Source of the DNA: Mesostigma viride | Taxonomy: Eukaryota; Streptophyta; Mesostigmatophyceae; Mesostigmatales; Mesostigmataceae | NCBI GenBank assembly: GCA_009746045.1 | Contig: RPFO01000065.1 | Location: 4,477,785-4,541,784, forward strand | Reading direction: 5' to 3' | DNA length: 64,000 nucleotides | Shown here: positions 32,931 to 43,345 of the stretch, in pieces | Layout: every line of letters begins with the position of its first letter | How positions within the stretch are numbered: the first letter of the stretch is position 1 | Notes under the pieces: generated by a model | Databases searched by the model: none | The model's input: the letters and a program-made list of their open reading frames with translations, nothing else | Told to the model about the DNA's origin: nothing | Made by a program: the position numbers and the translations under genes

Positions 32931-33580
32931 ATGGCTTTCTAGGGTCTATTTGCATTGGACACCTTGGTTTTGGTATGATGATCACAGCACACGCCTAGAA
33001 TTTGCTTCAGAAGTGCTGGCTAGACATGTAGAGCTACCTGCCTTGTTGCTGTGCACACACCCATGAGGTTGCCCGTGCCAAGGTAAGGCAAGGGCACATG
33101 AGGTGCCCAGCCACCTCCTTGTACGTTGTGCTCGAATTGGGCATGGTCTGGAGCCATTTGGATGGCATAGAAAGTGTTAGTGTGCCTTAATACTCACTAT
33201 TGCCTTCCTTAGCGGAGCCCTGCACAGGTGGCCAACTGCCAAACGCTATAACTTCCACGTTTGTAGTCAGAATGAGCTCAAACTTTGTGGGATTGTGTAT
33301 GCCCATGTCTAGTATTTGTGTATATCTCCCCAGGGTCAAATTGTGTGTCTATTATTTGTTTTATTTTTTTCAGCCCAAAAAAGTACCTCTTTGGGGGGGA
33401 AATTAATAACTGATGAAATACTCACTATTTTGGGGTGCCAATTAGGTGGAAAATTTCCAAACTGGGGCAACTAAATGGGAATATATTGAAACATGCAAAA
33501 AGATGCCCCCATTGTCCTAGGCAGAATGTGCCATAAATAGCGTCTTTTGCTATTTTTAGCACAATTCGAGCGTGTAACTG
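32931..33580. other. Stretch with no recognisable gene
   Basis: AT-rich intergenic sequence; no family repeat recognised. Confidence 0.35.
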
Positions 33581-34015
33581 TGCATGTACATGTACGCCTC
33601 CTAGAGGCACTATCCCAGCTAAGCCACGCGCTTTATTTAATCATGTACATGTGTGCCTATGATGAGCCACACTCCAGATGATGCCTAGCCTTATTTAGTT
33701 ATGTTGTGCCCATGCAGGGAGTAACTCTCTGCTGAGAGCCACGCTTTAGCCTTTGTATTCTGATCTTGATTGAGCCTTTGTATAGCTATGCTGATCTTCC
33801 CCCCCCATGACAGGCTCCCCCTTCGCTGGGCATAGCTTGAAGATCATGGGGATGCACGTGCCCTGGTGCACCTAGAGCAAGGGTCCTTTACATCCCCACC
33901 CTTGCAGGAAGTAGCTTAGGATGTATGATAGGCCATATGCCCCCTCTCAAGGGCTATGTGCTACATATACTCCCAACGGAGTTATGTTACAATTCAATTC
34001 AATTCAATTCAACTG
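33580..34015 (-). repeat. Repeat D with (AATTC)n tail
   Basis: On the minus strand it begins ACATAACTCCGTTGGGAGTA and matches 59247-59640 over about 390 bases; a partial copy is at 48590-48930. AATTCAATTC units at 33990-34013 lie against its outer end. Likely the untranslated end of another retroelement. Confidence 0.65.
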
Positions 34016-34811
34016 TGCATACCACCCTCAACAAGTGGTGGGATGGACCCCCATACATCCTATTCACATGCCAAAATCATCTCTTGGGTCCCCCCAGGTC
34101 AACAGTACATGTTATTCCTTGGTATCGTTTCAGGGGGGCTGGCACCATACCCTCAGTAGGTGAGGGTATGAAGTAGTTTCCATTTTGCTAGCTAACTGCT
34201 TCCATGTCCAATGGAATGAACAAGAGACAAGCACCATCATTGCATGCCCACGCCACGCCTGACAAGAACATCCGGGGACGCTAACGACGCGCCACCTGGC
34301 AGCTCATGGCTCTTCAACCAGGGGCGTGGAGCAGCACGGTGCAAGGTGAAGCAAGGGTTTTTGGCAAGAGGGGTGCGCAAACCCGCAGGAGAGCGCAGGG
34401 AAAATCATGGTCACACCATAGGGCTGGGTGCCACGCTCCATGGTTTGAACCCCCTCGCAATTCTACAGGTCCGGTGCCACGCACCGGGCACAGAGATGTC
34501 ACGATTTGCACGATTATCTCCTCCTACGCCCACCACCAGCGGGCGACGGGTGAGTAAACCGATTTCTATCACACGCTGCCGGGCAGGGATGACGCATGCC
34601 GGGCAGGGATGATGCGGGCGTCTGCCAGGCACCAAAGGGGCAAGCAGTGCAGGCCTCGCCAGCCAATCACGTCGCAGCAAGCGGGCCCATGCCGCACTGC
34701 CCAATGTCACGAGGTAGCACCCTTGAGGCGAACAGGAGGACTATTTAAACAGGTGCATGCCTCGATCTCGTACGGGTGCAGCGACTTGTTAAGCGAGGGC
34801 ACAGGAGGGCA
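34016..34811. other. Region 3' of the phosphodiesterase gene
   Basis: No gene recognised. It probably holds the 3' UTR of the minus-strand gene. A 20-bp tandem duplication (GCCGGGCAGGGATGA) is at about 34578-34612. Confidence 0.35.
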
Positions 34812-37800
34812 TCAGCGTGCCGCAACGGGCATCTCCTGCGAAGTCGCCACCGCCGCTGGGCGCTCCCCCTCATCCTCCATGCCCACCCCTGCGCACCCGT
34901 GCGGCATCCCCATCCCACCGCACCCTTGCTGCCGCTGCTGCCACCGGCGGGTGCAGGCAGCAGCTAGCAGGGCGCTTGGGTCACCTCCATTGGCGGCCAC
35001 TGCAGCTCCTTTGCGGCATGTGCCGCCGCAGATCGAGTGGCGGTAGACAGGTTTTGACGGAGCGGGCGGCTGCACGATGTTGATCTGCAGGTCAATGTTG
35101 CGTGCGGTGAAGCTGTGCCGCTTGAGCGCGCCGTAGTGCTCCTTGAAGCGCGGCAAGAAATACGAGTCGCGCTCCATCCCCGCCGCCCCCATCGCCCGCT
35201 GCCGCTGCAACGCAGCCCCGATGCTGCTCCCGTGGTTGCTGCCACCGCCACCGTAGTTGCCGCCGGAACTCCGGGAGGGCGAGGGCGCATGCAAGCGAGC
35301 GCGGGGGGACACCGAGGGAAAGGCCATTGGCGTGGCTGCGTCGCCCTCGTCGGAGGAAGAACCCGAGAAGCTGTCGGAGCTATTCGACCCCGAGTGGGCT
35401 CCGAACGCGGACGCCGAACCACCCGATGTGGACTCCGTGACCCACTTCTGGGGGTCAGGTGCATCGGTCCCTGTGCCGCTCCCTGTCGTGTTCCCTTCGC
35501 TCGTGCTGCTGCCCGCCACCGTGGCGCACTCAGAGGACGCGGACGAGAAGGGCTCGCCCGTGAGCGGCTCGAAGCTGTGGGGAACAAACTTGGCCAGCCA
35601 GTCACCCTCGCGGTAGGTGACGAGGGGGGTGGGCGACGTGCTCTCCCAGAAGGCCAGGTTGGCCTTGCACGTGGACAGCAGAGAGGCGCCGCACGCGGGG
35701 AAGATCTCGGCAAATGCCTCAAACATGGGCAGCGAGAGGAAGCGGAAGAAGCTGACTTGCGACTTGACCACCGAGTCTGGCTTGGACCGGTCCATGAAGG
35801 ACGAGACCGACATCCCCTGCGCGGCCTCCTCATCACCCTGGCGATAGAACTCCTCTTCGAGCGCCATGACATATTTGAGGTGGATGGGCAGTTGCTTTGC
35901 TGAGTGGCCGAGGTCGGACAGCTTGAGCAGCATCTGCAGCAGGAGGGTCACGTCGCTCGCCTTGTCCTTGCAAAAGGCGGGGCGGGGGGCAGGGGGGGGG
36001 GAGCGGGCGGCTCCACACCGCTGGAGGGCGCAGCGGCGGCGGCGGCAAGGTCGGTGAGGGAGGAGGGGCGGGATAGGGTGACGACGGCCCCCCCCGAGAT
36101 GCCCATGATGCTGGCGGGGACGCGGCGCGAGAGGAACATATTCACCAGCATGAAGTGCTGCAGGGGGGGGGGGGGGGGCGGGGGAAGGCGCACACACAGA
36201 GAACGCAGAAGGTGAGAGGGCTGTTGCGTGCCAACGGACAAATGTTTGGAGCAGGAAACAGCTGGCCCATGGGCTAGACCGACAGGCAAGGGCCTCAAAC
36301 CTACAAGGACAAGGGCAAGGGTAAAGGCAAGGGCTGACATGCGTGATCGGTTGAGCAGACCGCACGCCTATTCACCCAAAAGGATAACCACCAATGCAAG
36401 AAGTGGGTGATTGAGTTTTTATATACATGTATTCCCCACCCACCATGGCTATGGCTAATGTTCATAGCCGACTTGTGCCCCCCATTCGCCAGCAACCACA
36501 AGGCCACCCATTCACACAAGGAGACCAAACAAACCATGGAGACGTTGGTCGCCAGCTCCATGTTCGCCGCTCACCGCCCACCACTGAACAAACAAACCAT
36601 CCGCCGTGCATCAACTAGGCCACTCACCGATGGCCAATGAACGGTCAACAGGCTCACAACACAGCATATATTATTGACAAAGGAAACCACACGCACCATG
36701 GACAACACAGCCCAGGACGCACCATGGACAACACAGCCCCGGACACACCATGGACAACACAGCCCCCGACGCACCATGGATATGTCGGTCGCGAGCACCA
36801 TGTCCACCACCAGCGCTTTGAGCGTGCAGAACTCAGCCGTCGTGAGGCCGGACAGGAAGAAGTTCTGTGGCTCCTCCAGTAACGCCAGGGCGGCACACGC
36901 GTGGAAGTTCTCGTTGACCGACTTGCCGTTGTAGATGTGCGCCAGCCGGTCCTTGCTGCGAACCTGGTGGAGCAGAAAAAGAATGGACCATCCAGGGTAG
37001 GGAAAACACACATAATTAGGTGGGAGGAGTACGCAAGACCCCACGCAGCAGGATGACCCATAACGCAGAGAATACACCGCACAAGCCGCAGGTAAAAAAA
37101 GCAAAGCGCGACTGCACAAGGCGCGACACGCAATTAATGCTTACTGGTTATGTTGAAACTTCCATTTATCATGTAGTTCATTTGTGACTGGATAATCAAA
37201 TGAAACTCAACTTCCCCCCACCCCCACCCCCACCCCCACCCCCCCCCACCCCCACCCCCACCCCCACCCCCACCCCCACCCCCACCCCACCCCCCCCACC
37301 CCCACCCCACCCCACCCCACCCCACCCCCACCCCCATCCCCATCCCCATCCCCATCCCCATCCCCATCCCCATCCCCATCCTCATCCCCATGCCCGCTCC
37401 CCCCCCACACCCACACACAACCCTCCCTTGCACCCCCACATTGACGGCGGGCTCCCACACCCAAGTGCCAGCCACCCACCAGGTAGTCGTTCGTCTTCCC
37501 CTTGTGCTTGAAGTCATGCACGGCCGCCGCGATCAGCGCCGCCAGCACGTGCAGCGGCTGCAGGTGGCCCCCGATGTCCTCCCTCCGCAACAGGTAGTAC
37601 ATGCTCGCGACCACATCCGCCACGTGGACCCGGTTGTGGAACGGGTTCCGGTACCGCTCCATGGACCGCTCGACGGCCGAGAAGTAGTTGATGGCCTTGG
37701 CGGTGTCGAGGCCGAAGAGCATGACGAGCCCCTCGCGGTGCAGCAGCTCAGTCATGATCACGACCAGCGGGTGGCCGCGCGTGATGCGGTCCAGCTCCCA

Positions 37801-39629
37801 CACGTCCAGGTTCCAGGTGCCCAGGCGGAGCAGCTCCGCGTTGAAGTAGTGGCTGTTGTCGATCGTGCCGTCGGCGCCGAACAGCAGCCGGCCCGCCTGG
37901 TGGGGTGGGTGAGGGGATGTGGTGGTGGTGGTGGTTGGTGGTGGAGAGGGTGTTAGTGTTGGTGTCGATGTCAGCGTTAGTGGCACCGGCGGTGGTGGTG
38001 ACGGGTGGTGGAGCGAAGGGAGGAGCCATCAGGGGGGGATGCCAAGTACGGAAGGAGGGAGGGGTGGCCCAAGTACGGAAGGAGGGAGGGGTGGCCCAAG
38101 TACAGAAGGAGGGAGGGGTGGCCCAAGTACGGAAGGAGGGAGGGGTGGCCCAAGTACAGAAGGAGGGAGGGGTGGCCCAAGTACGGAAGGAGGGAGGGGT
38201 GGCCCAAGTACAGAAGGAGGGAGGGGTGGCCCAAGTACGGAAGGAGGGAGGGGTGGCCCAAGTACAGAAGGAGGGAGGGGTGGCCCAAGTACAGAAGGAG
38301 GGAGGGGTGGCCCAAGTACGGAAGGAGGGAGGGGTGGCCCAAGTACAGAAGGAGGGAGGGGTGGCCCAAGTACAGGAGGGAGGGGTGGCCCAAGTACAGA
38401 AGGAGGGAGGGGTGGCCCAAGTACAGAAGGAGGGAGGGGTGGCCCAAGTACGGAAGGAGGGAGGGGTGGCCCAAGTACAGAAGGAGGGAGGGGTGGCCCA
38501 AGTACGGAAGGAGGGAGGGGTGGCCCAAGTACAGAAGGAGGGAGGGGTGGCCCAAGTACAGAAGGAGGGAGGGGTGGCCCAAGTACGGAAGGAGGGAGGG
38601 GTGGCCCAAGTACGGAAGGAGGGAGGGGTGGCCCAAGTACGGAAGGAGGGAGGGGTGGCCCAAGTACAGAAGGAGGGAGGGGTGGCCCAAGTACAGGAGG
38701 GAGGGGTGGCCCAAGTACGGAAGGAGGGAGGGGTGGCCCAAAGGGCAATGGGAGAGACACATGCAGGGGCATAGGGGGTCCACGGGTCACTGGCACGCAA
38801 GCACCAGCCAGGTGGACCGTACTGGGGCCTTCCTACCAATCAGGCACGCACTAGTGAGGACTGCTAATCTCACGATATTAGAATTATGCCCACTGTGGCC
38901 ATGAGGGCAGCGAGCAGCAGACGTAACAACACGGCGACACCCCGGCCAAAGCAATGCGGCCATTCCCTTGCTGCCATGTACACAGTCACAGCAACACTAG
39001 CACCCTCATACATTAAAATCGCGTGGGCCAAGCCTTTGTGCCAGGTAAACACGCCATCACCACGAAGCAGACACACCCACATATCCAATCCGGGTTGGCA
39101 TGCACCATCCTAATAATACGCGGGCATCAAGAAACAAGGCAGTCGCTCACCCCTGCCAGGTCTGACATCCAGCAACACGGCAGTCACTCACCCCTGCCAG
39201 GTCCGCGCTGAGGCTTGGTCGCCTTCGCTGCCTCCACGCGTTGTTCCCCAGCAAGAGCTCCTGGTGCGGCCAGTGCTCCCCCGAGAAAAGATTGTCCCCC
39301 AACAGGCTGTCCTTGATGGCGTCCACGATATGGAGTGGCGGGTTGTGGCCTCCACTGCCACCGGAAGCGCTGCTGGCATCCGCAACGCAGAACTGCGAGC
39401 GTAGCCAACGGGAGACCTCTGGGTCCATCGCCAGCTCGCTCTCAGCCGCACAGGTGGCCGCCAGGTGTCCCATCTCCTCCGCACCACTCAGGGGCGTCTG
39501 CCTGGGTCGGCCGCCACAGTTGTCGATCACAGCCAACATGTCGCAGAAAGTGGGCGAGTTGGGCTGCTCGTTGGTCAGCACGGGGGTGGCCTCCAGCAGT
39601 TGGCTGCGCACCTCCATCGCCAGCTCAAC
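34812..39629 (-). CDS. Class I 3',5'-cyclic-nucleotide phosphodiesterase
   Basis: The enzyme hydrolyses cAMP and/or cGMP. Exons on the minus strand: 39629-39192, 37896-37480, 36963-36775 and 36157-34812, all joined in phase 0 with AG acceptors and GT donors. Visible motifs: HNRVHVADV (catalytic His), [17 protein letters not shown] (metal-binding His-Asp), [29 protein letters not shown], then [24 protein letters not shown] (third metal Asp), [25 protein letters not shown] and [13 protein letters not shown] with the purine-binding Gln. Exon 4 changes frame between about 36100 and 35975, either a further intron or a homopolymer error in a C-rich tract. A Ser/Gly-rich tail of about 300 residues follows. 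The 5' end is not established; an exon upstream of 39629 must exist. The substrate cannot be told from sequence alone. Confidence 0.85.
37205..37400 (-). repeat. (CCCCCA)n/(CCCCAT)n tract in a phosphodiesterase intron
   Basis: The transcribed strand product is G-rich (GGGGTG/GGGGAT units), so the RNA could form G-quadruplexes. It lies in the intron between the exons ending at 37480 and starting at 36963. Confidence 0.85.
38040..38745 (-). repeat. 27-bp minisatellite, about 26 copies, in a phosphodiesterase intron
   Basis: Plus-strand unit: AAGTACRGAAGGAGGGAGGG then GTGGCCC; R alternates between A and G, and two units lack three bases (GAA). All six frames are open because the unit is a multiple of three; these are not genes. 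Confidence 0.95.
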
Positions 39630-39631
39630 CT

Positions 39632-39836
39632 GTGGTGGTGGTGGTGGTGGTGGTGGTGGTGGTGGTGGTGGTGGTGGTGGTGGTGGTGGTGGTGGTGGTG
39701 GTGGTGGTGGTGGTGGTGGTGGTGGTGGTGGTGGTGGTGGTGGTGGTGGTGGTGGTGGTGGTGGTGGTGGTGGTGGTGGGTGGTGGTGGTGGTGGTGGTG
39801 GTGGTGGTGGTGGTGGTGGTGGTGGTGGGTGGGTGT
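39632..39836 (-). repeat. (CCA)n tract directly upstream of a splice acceptor
   Basis: On the minus strand about 200 bases of CCA repeats end in ACAG at the acceptor of the exon beginning at 39629, so the microsatellite takes the place of the polypyrimidine tract. Confidence 0.9.
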
Positions 39837-40519
39837 GAGGGGGGGGCATTGCACGATTGCGTCCAGGAGCATGTGCTCACATGCATGTGTATGCGCGTAA
39901 AAGAGGAGGCAAGTTGGATGAGGAACAAAGAGGCCTCGCAAGCAAGCAAGGCAGGCGGGCAGAGCTAGCGAACAATGACGGCCAAGCCCTGTGCACACAC
40001 GCATGAATGGGTGGGAATGACAAGCGACCAGCTGCCACACATGGAGATAGAGGCATCGCCCCCCCCCAAAAAAAATGGCTGATCTACTACTTTTAATGAT
40101 CAAACCAAAGAATACATCAAAACATTACTAGACTCCTTTCTTTATCAGCCAAATATCCCCATGGAACTAGAAACATTCAATTGGAAGCCCAGTCGATGGA
40201 TACGCGCCACGCGGACAGCGTCCACAGAAGGCGGAATGAAGCAGTAAGGCCAGGGTGAGGACCCCTTGACACGAGCCAGCGAGCAGGCTTGTACGTGGCC
40301 AGGACGTGGAGACATGAAGAGGAGGGGAGGCGCAGCTCATCGACAACGGTAGAGAGTGATGGTCAAGTTGGAATGCATGGCCAGCAAGCAAGCGGGCAAG
40401 CGGGCGGGCAGGCACATAGGCGGGTGAACGGGCGGGCGAACAGCATGCGCGTTCATCCAGGCAAGCAGGCATGTGTGCAGGCAAGGGAGCATGTCATGGA
40501 GTACTGGAAGGAATAGTCA
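39837..40519. other. Stretch with no recognisable gene
   Basis: Probably intron or upstream region of the phosphodiesterase gene. Contains GGCAAGCAGGCGGGC-like degenerate repeats at 40383-40490. Confidence 0.35.
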
Positions 40520-40562
40520 GAAGGCTGCAGATGAGAACATGCCCTTGAGCAACCCGTACCAT

Positions 40563-41506
40563 GTCCACTGAGGTAGAGACACTCGCCCTACCAATACGGA
40601 TAAGTAGGACTGCCAGAACAACAATCAAGGAGTAGGGCGGATCTATCATGGTGCGGCAGAATAACACTGCAGCGCTGACCATCATGGTGGCCATCCATGT
40701 CCAGCATGGGGTGGCCTTCCAGGAGGTACAGGGGCGGACGGCCTCATCAACACCATCTTAACTTTTGACGAGCTCATGCAGCACGACAGATATGCTTTTG
40801 ACCTTACCGGCAATGGCTTCCCTTCCTCGATGTACGACGTGATTATCCTCAGAAGTGTGGACGCGTCGTGCAACGTTTTCTGGGCCAACGCAGGCCGGAA
40901 ACCCATCTCGCCCGACTGAATGGAGGTTCGGCGCATGAGGCCGCTGTAACGCCCGACCGATGTGTTCTCGCGAGCGGCCCCTCGTTTCGTGTCGTGCGCC
41001 GAGGGCAGGCAGGTATCCACGACGTCGAGCGACCTTCGCCCATAATGACGAAGCACTGCTGCGGAAGGGGAACCAACGCCCCGGAATCCGTGCGACATTA
41101 TACGGATACCGGGAACTTTGTCCTGCATTTCCTTGTCCTGCATTTCCGCAGCCTCGCGGGTTGGGGATGTTGCCTGCGCCGCATTTTCGTCCGGTGGGCA
41201 GGAAAGCTGGTTAACAGACTCACTTGAAGGCTCCACATCACGTGAAACGAACAACCGATGGGCCCAATCCCCGGTGGCTCTAAACAGAAAGGCCGCCAAT
41301 CGTCGCCGTGCGAGGACCGCAAGTACCCAGGAAAACATGGCATGACCACCATGCCATCCTAGACGGCGAAAACCCAACAAAATCAAAACTGTATATATAA
41401 CAACGGGTAAACCCACGAGTCGCCAGCTCGCTAACTGAACTAAAGGCAAATCTTGAACTGTACACTGGTCGGATAAGTCCTGGGCGCTGTGGTAAACAAC
41501 GTTCAT
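40563..41506 (-). CDS. Membrane-protein-like exons upstream of the phosphodiesterase
   Basis: A first exon, 41506-40812, starts with ATG and has a good donor (CCG|GTAAGG). It encodes two hydrophobic segments (LVGLPVVIYTVLILLGF and AMFSWVLAVLARRRLAAFLF), a long polar region and TLLRIITSYIEEGKPLP. A second hydrophobic stretch, PYSLIVVLAVLLIRIG, lies at about 40670-40563 between an AG acceptor and a GTACGG donor, but its phase does not match the first exon directly. The exons could be the membrane-anchored N-terminus of the phosphodiesterase gene, or a separate gene; I cannot decide. Confidence 0.35.
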
Positions 41507-42326
41507 TTTCAGTGAGCAAAATTTGCAGAAATTTCCGGACTACACAACATCATGGACATTTATCTAATCTGCATAAAAAGCGGAGAACTTGCTCAGCATC
41601 CATTATCCTTAAAAGGCTCAGGCCGCCAAAGCGTATCAGGTATCGTCTTCGTTCGTGTCTATTAAGTCTTCGTACCTCTGCTCTTTTGGGCAATATCGGC
41701 ATCAATTTCACGAAGGCGCTCGCCTTTCCCCAAAAGTTTTCGGCTGACGGCAAGCTTGTCGGCGATATTTACAAGATCCGGCCGAGATTATGCTTTGAGG
41801 TGAGCAGACATGGACGGAACGGATATTTGTCATCCGAAAAGTGAGATCACTGTGCACGCCGATGACAGCAATATTTTACTACAAGTCGTAACCGCCACCA
41901 CAGGCAACGATACGATATCCCCTGTCAATCGGAAAAAGCAAAAAGCCTGTCGAATATTAAATATCCTGTACAACCTAACCGTACCGTATCTGATTTGAGT
42001 TTACGCTGCCCGACTCCTACTCGCCAGCGAAGCCAGAGCACGACCGCTTTCGTCGAACGTACGCGTGGGCGACCACCACAACCGTGAGCGAAACGGATAG
42101 GATTAAGCAGCACGACAGTGGACTGGTATTGTACCGTACAATAAAGCCTCAAAGCGGTAGATTGTTGTTGGTGGTGGTGGTGTTGTTGTGTCACAACAAC
42201 AAAGCGGTAGATAGGAACAAGGAAAGCTTGAGATCTTTGTCGTTGTTGTTGTTGTTGACCACGCCTTGAGATCTCATTCTTGATTGCGTGGCGGGAATAG
42301 AACTCGGGACCTTTGGTAACCTGTCT
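41507..42326. other. Stretch with no recognisable gene
   Basis: A 110-codon frame at 41512-41844 has no motif. GTTGTTGTGTCACAACAAC near 42182-42201 is a short palindrome. Confidence 0.35.
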
Positions 42327-42685
42327 AAGCCTTGATTTTTCCGGGTAAATGGGTACTTTTTATTAACCAATAAGGTGATCGTTAGGAGGTACCGCGTATC
42401 GACCAACTGGTTACCCACTGAGGGTAAGACACTGTATAGGCCAAGGCCTTGATTTCCGGGTAAATGGGTATTTTTTATTAACCAATAGGAATATCGTTAG
42501 GAATATCTTAGCCTTGATAGTTGTCTCTTTGATCTTAGCCTTGATTTCGGGAAATGGGTATATTTTATTAGCCCGCAATTATGGACCAAAGAGGTGAGAG
42601 GGGAAATGAGTATCAGCGAATCCTAATTAAGGTGGGCACACACACGTGTGGCGGTGACAGGTGAAAGGCTAATCTTAGCCTTGAT
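42327..42685 (-). mobile_element. Stack of insertions at one ATCAAGGC target
   Basis: Five copies of GCCTTGAT (plus strand) at about 42330, 42443, 42511, 42538 and 42676 separate four inserts. Three are minus-strand repeat E copies ending ATTTACCCGGAAA or a variant next to the target; one (42519-42531) is the 13-nt end of the RT element on the plus strand, flanked by 14-bp repeats. The spacing means the duplicated target was hit again and again. Confidence 0.75.
42505..42545 (+). mobile_element. 13-nt insertion of the RT element's 3' terminus, 14-bp target duplication
   Basis: ATCTTAGCCTTGAT at 42505-42518 and 42532-42545 flanks AGTTGTCTCTTTG. The last 12 nt are the exact 3' end of the RT element. 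Confidence 0.7.
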
Positions 42686-43006
42686 TCATTCACACCATCG
42701 CGTGGATACGCTAATTAAGGATTGGCTGATACTTCGGTTACCATTTTACATCTCTGATCCATGGGATATTAAAAATGCCAACTTTTTGAAGATCTAAGCC
42801 TGCCGTCTCGTCAGTAAAAAAGAAAATAATTAAAATCAAGGAGCGTCCTTAACTGCTGGGGACGGACTAGAATCTGGTCCACATCTACACATGCGTGACA
42901 GGAATCTGTGATGAAGCGTGTCCAATGCCCATTAAAAGTATCGACAGCCCTGCAAAAGATCAGAAAGCAATCACACACAGAATCGAGATCGTGTTGCACG
43001 ACAATT

Positions 43007-43110
43007 AATAATGGAAGGGGCCTAGGCTCAGCAGGATTAACTATTGGATATATTTGGAAATTGGAATAAACGTACACCTATTTATCTGGAAAAAAATAAT
43101 GGAAGGGGCC
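43007..43110 (+). mobile_element. 72-nt insertion with 16-bp target duplication (repeat E end)
   Basis: AATAATGGAAGGGGCC at 43007-43022 and 43095-43110 flanks an insert homologous to 16971-17044, including GGAATAAACGTACACCTATT and the terminal CTGGAAAA. Confidence 0.85.
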
Positions 43111-43166
43111 AGGAAAAATTATCAAGTACTGGGCGTTGTTACGTGAACGTTGTACTTTCACGTTAA

Positions 43167-43345
43167 CTGGCTGTCCGCGACACTCCCGGAGCTAGTGTAT
43201 AGGGGGGGGGGCGGGGGGCCGGTAAAGGGTCACACACAGAAAATGGCGGCCGGGGGGGGGGGGTTGGATGCAGACCCCACCCACCCACCCCTGAAAAAAA
43301 GGGGGGGGGGGTCGCCAACCAAATTTATATTCTTTATTTCGGCTC
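43167..43345 (-). repeat. One end of the G-rich TIR element
   Basis: It starts CTGGCTGTCCGCGACACTCC after TTAA and continues with poly-G runs and GGTTGGATGCAGACCC, as does the right end of 5986-6794 in inverse. The other end is not present. Confidence 0.7.

Noticed and set aside
34964-35903. Long Arg-rich frames on both strands over the phosphodiesterase last exon
   Set aside because: Shadow frames of GC-rich coding sequence; the phosphodiesterase frame carries the family motifs.
38040-38745. CRISPR-like array
   Set aside because: Units are contiguous with no unique spacers; a minisatellite in a eukaryotic intron.
37905-38904. Open frames of 250-310 codons on both strands
   Set aside because: A 27-bp repeat is a multiple of three, so all frames stay open; it lies inside a phosphodiesterase intron.
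42270-42330. tRNA-derived SINE head
   Set aside because: GGTCCCGAGTTCTATTCCCG resembles a T arm, but there is no A box at the right distance.
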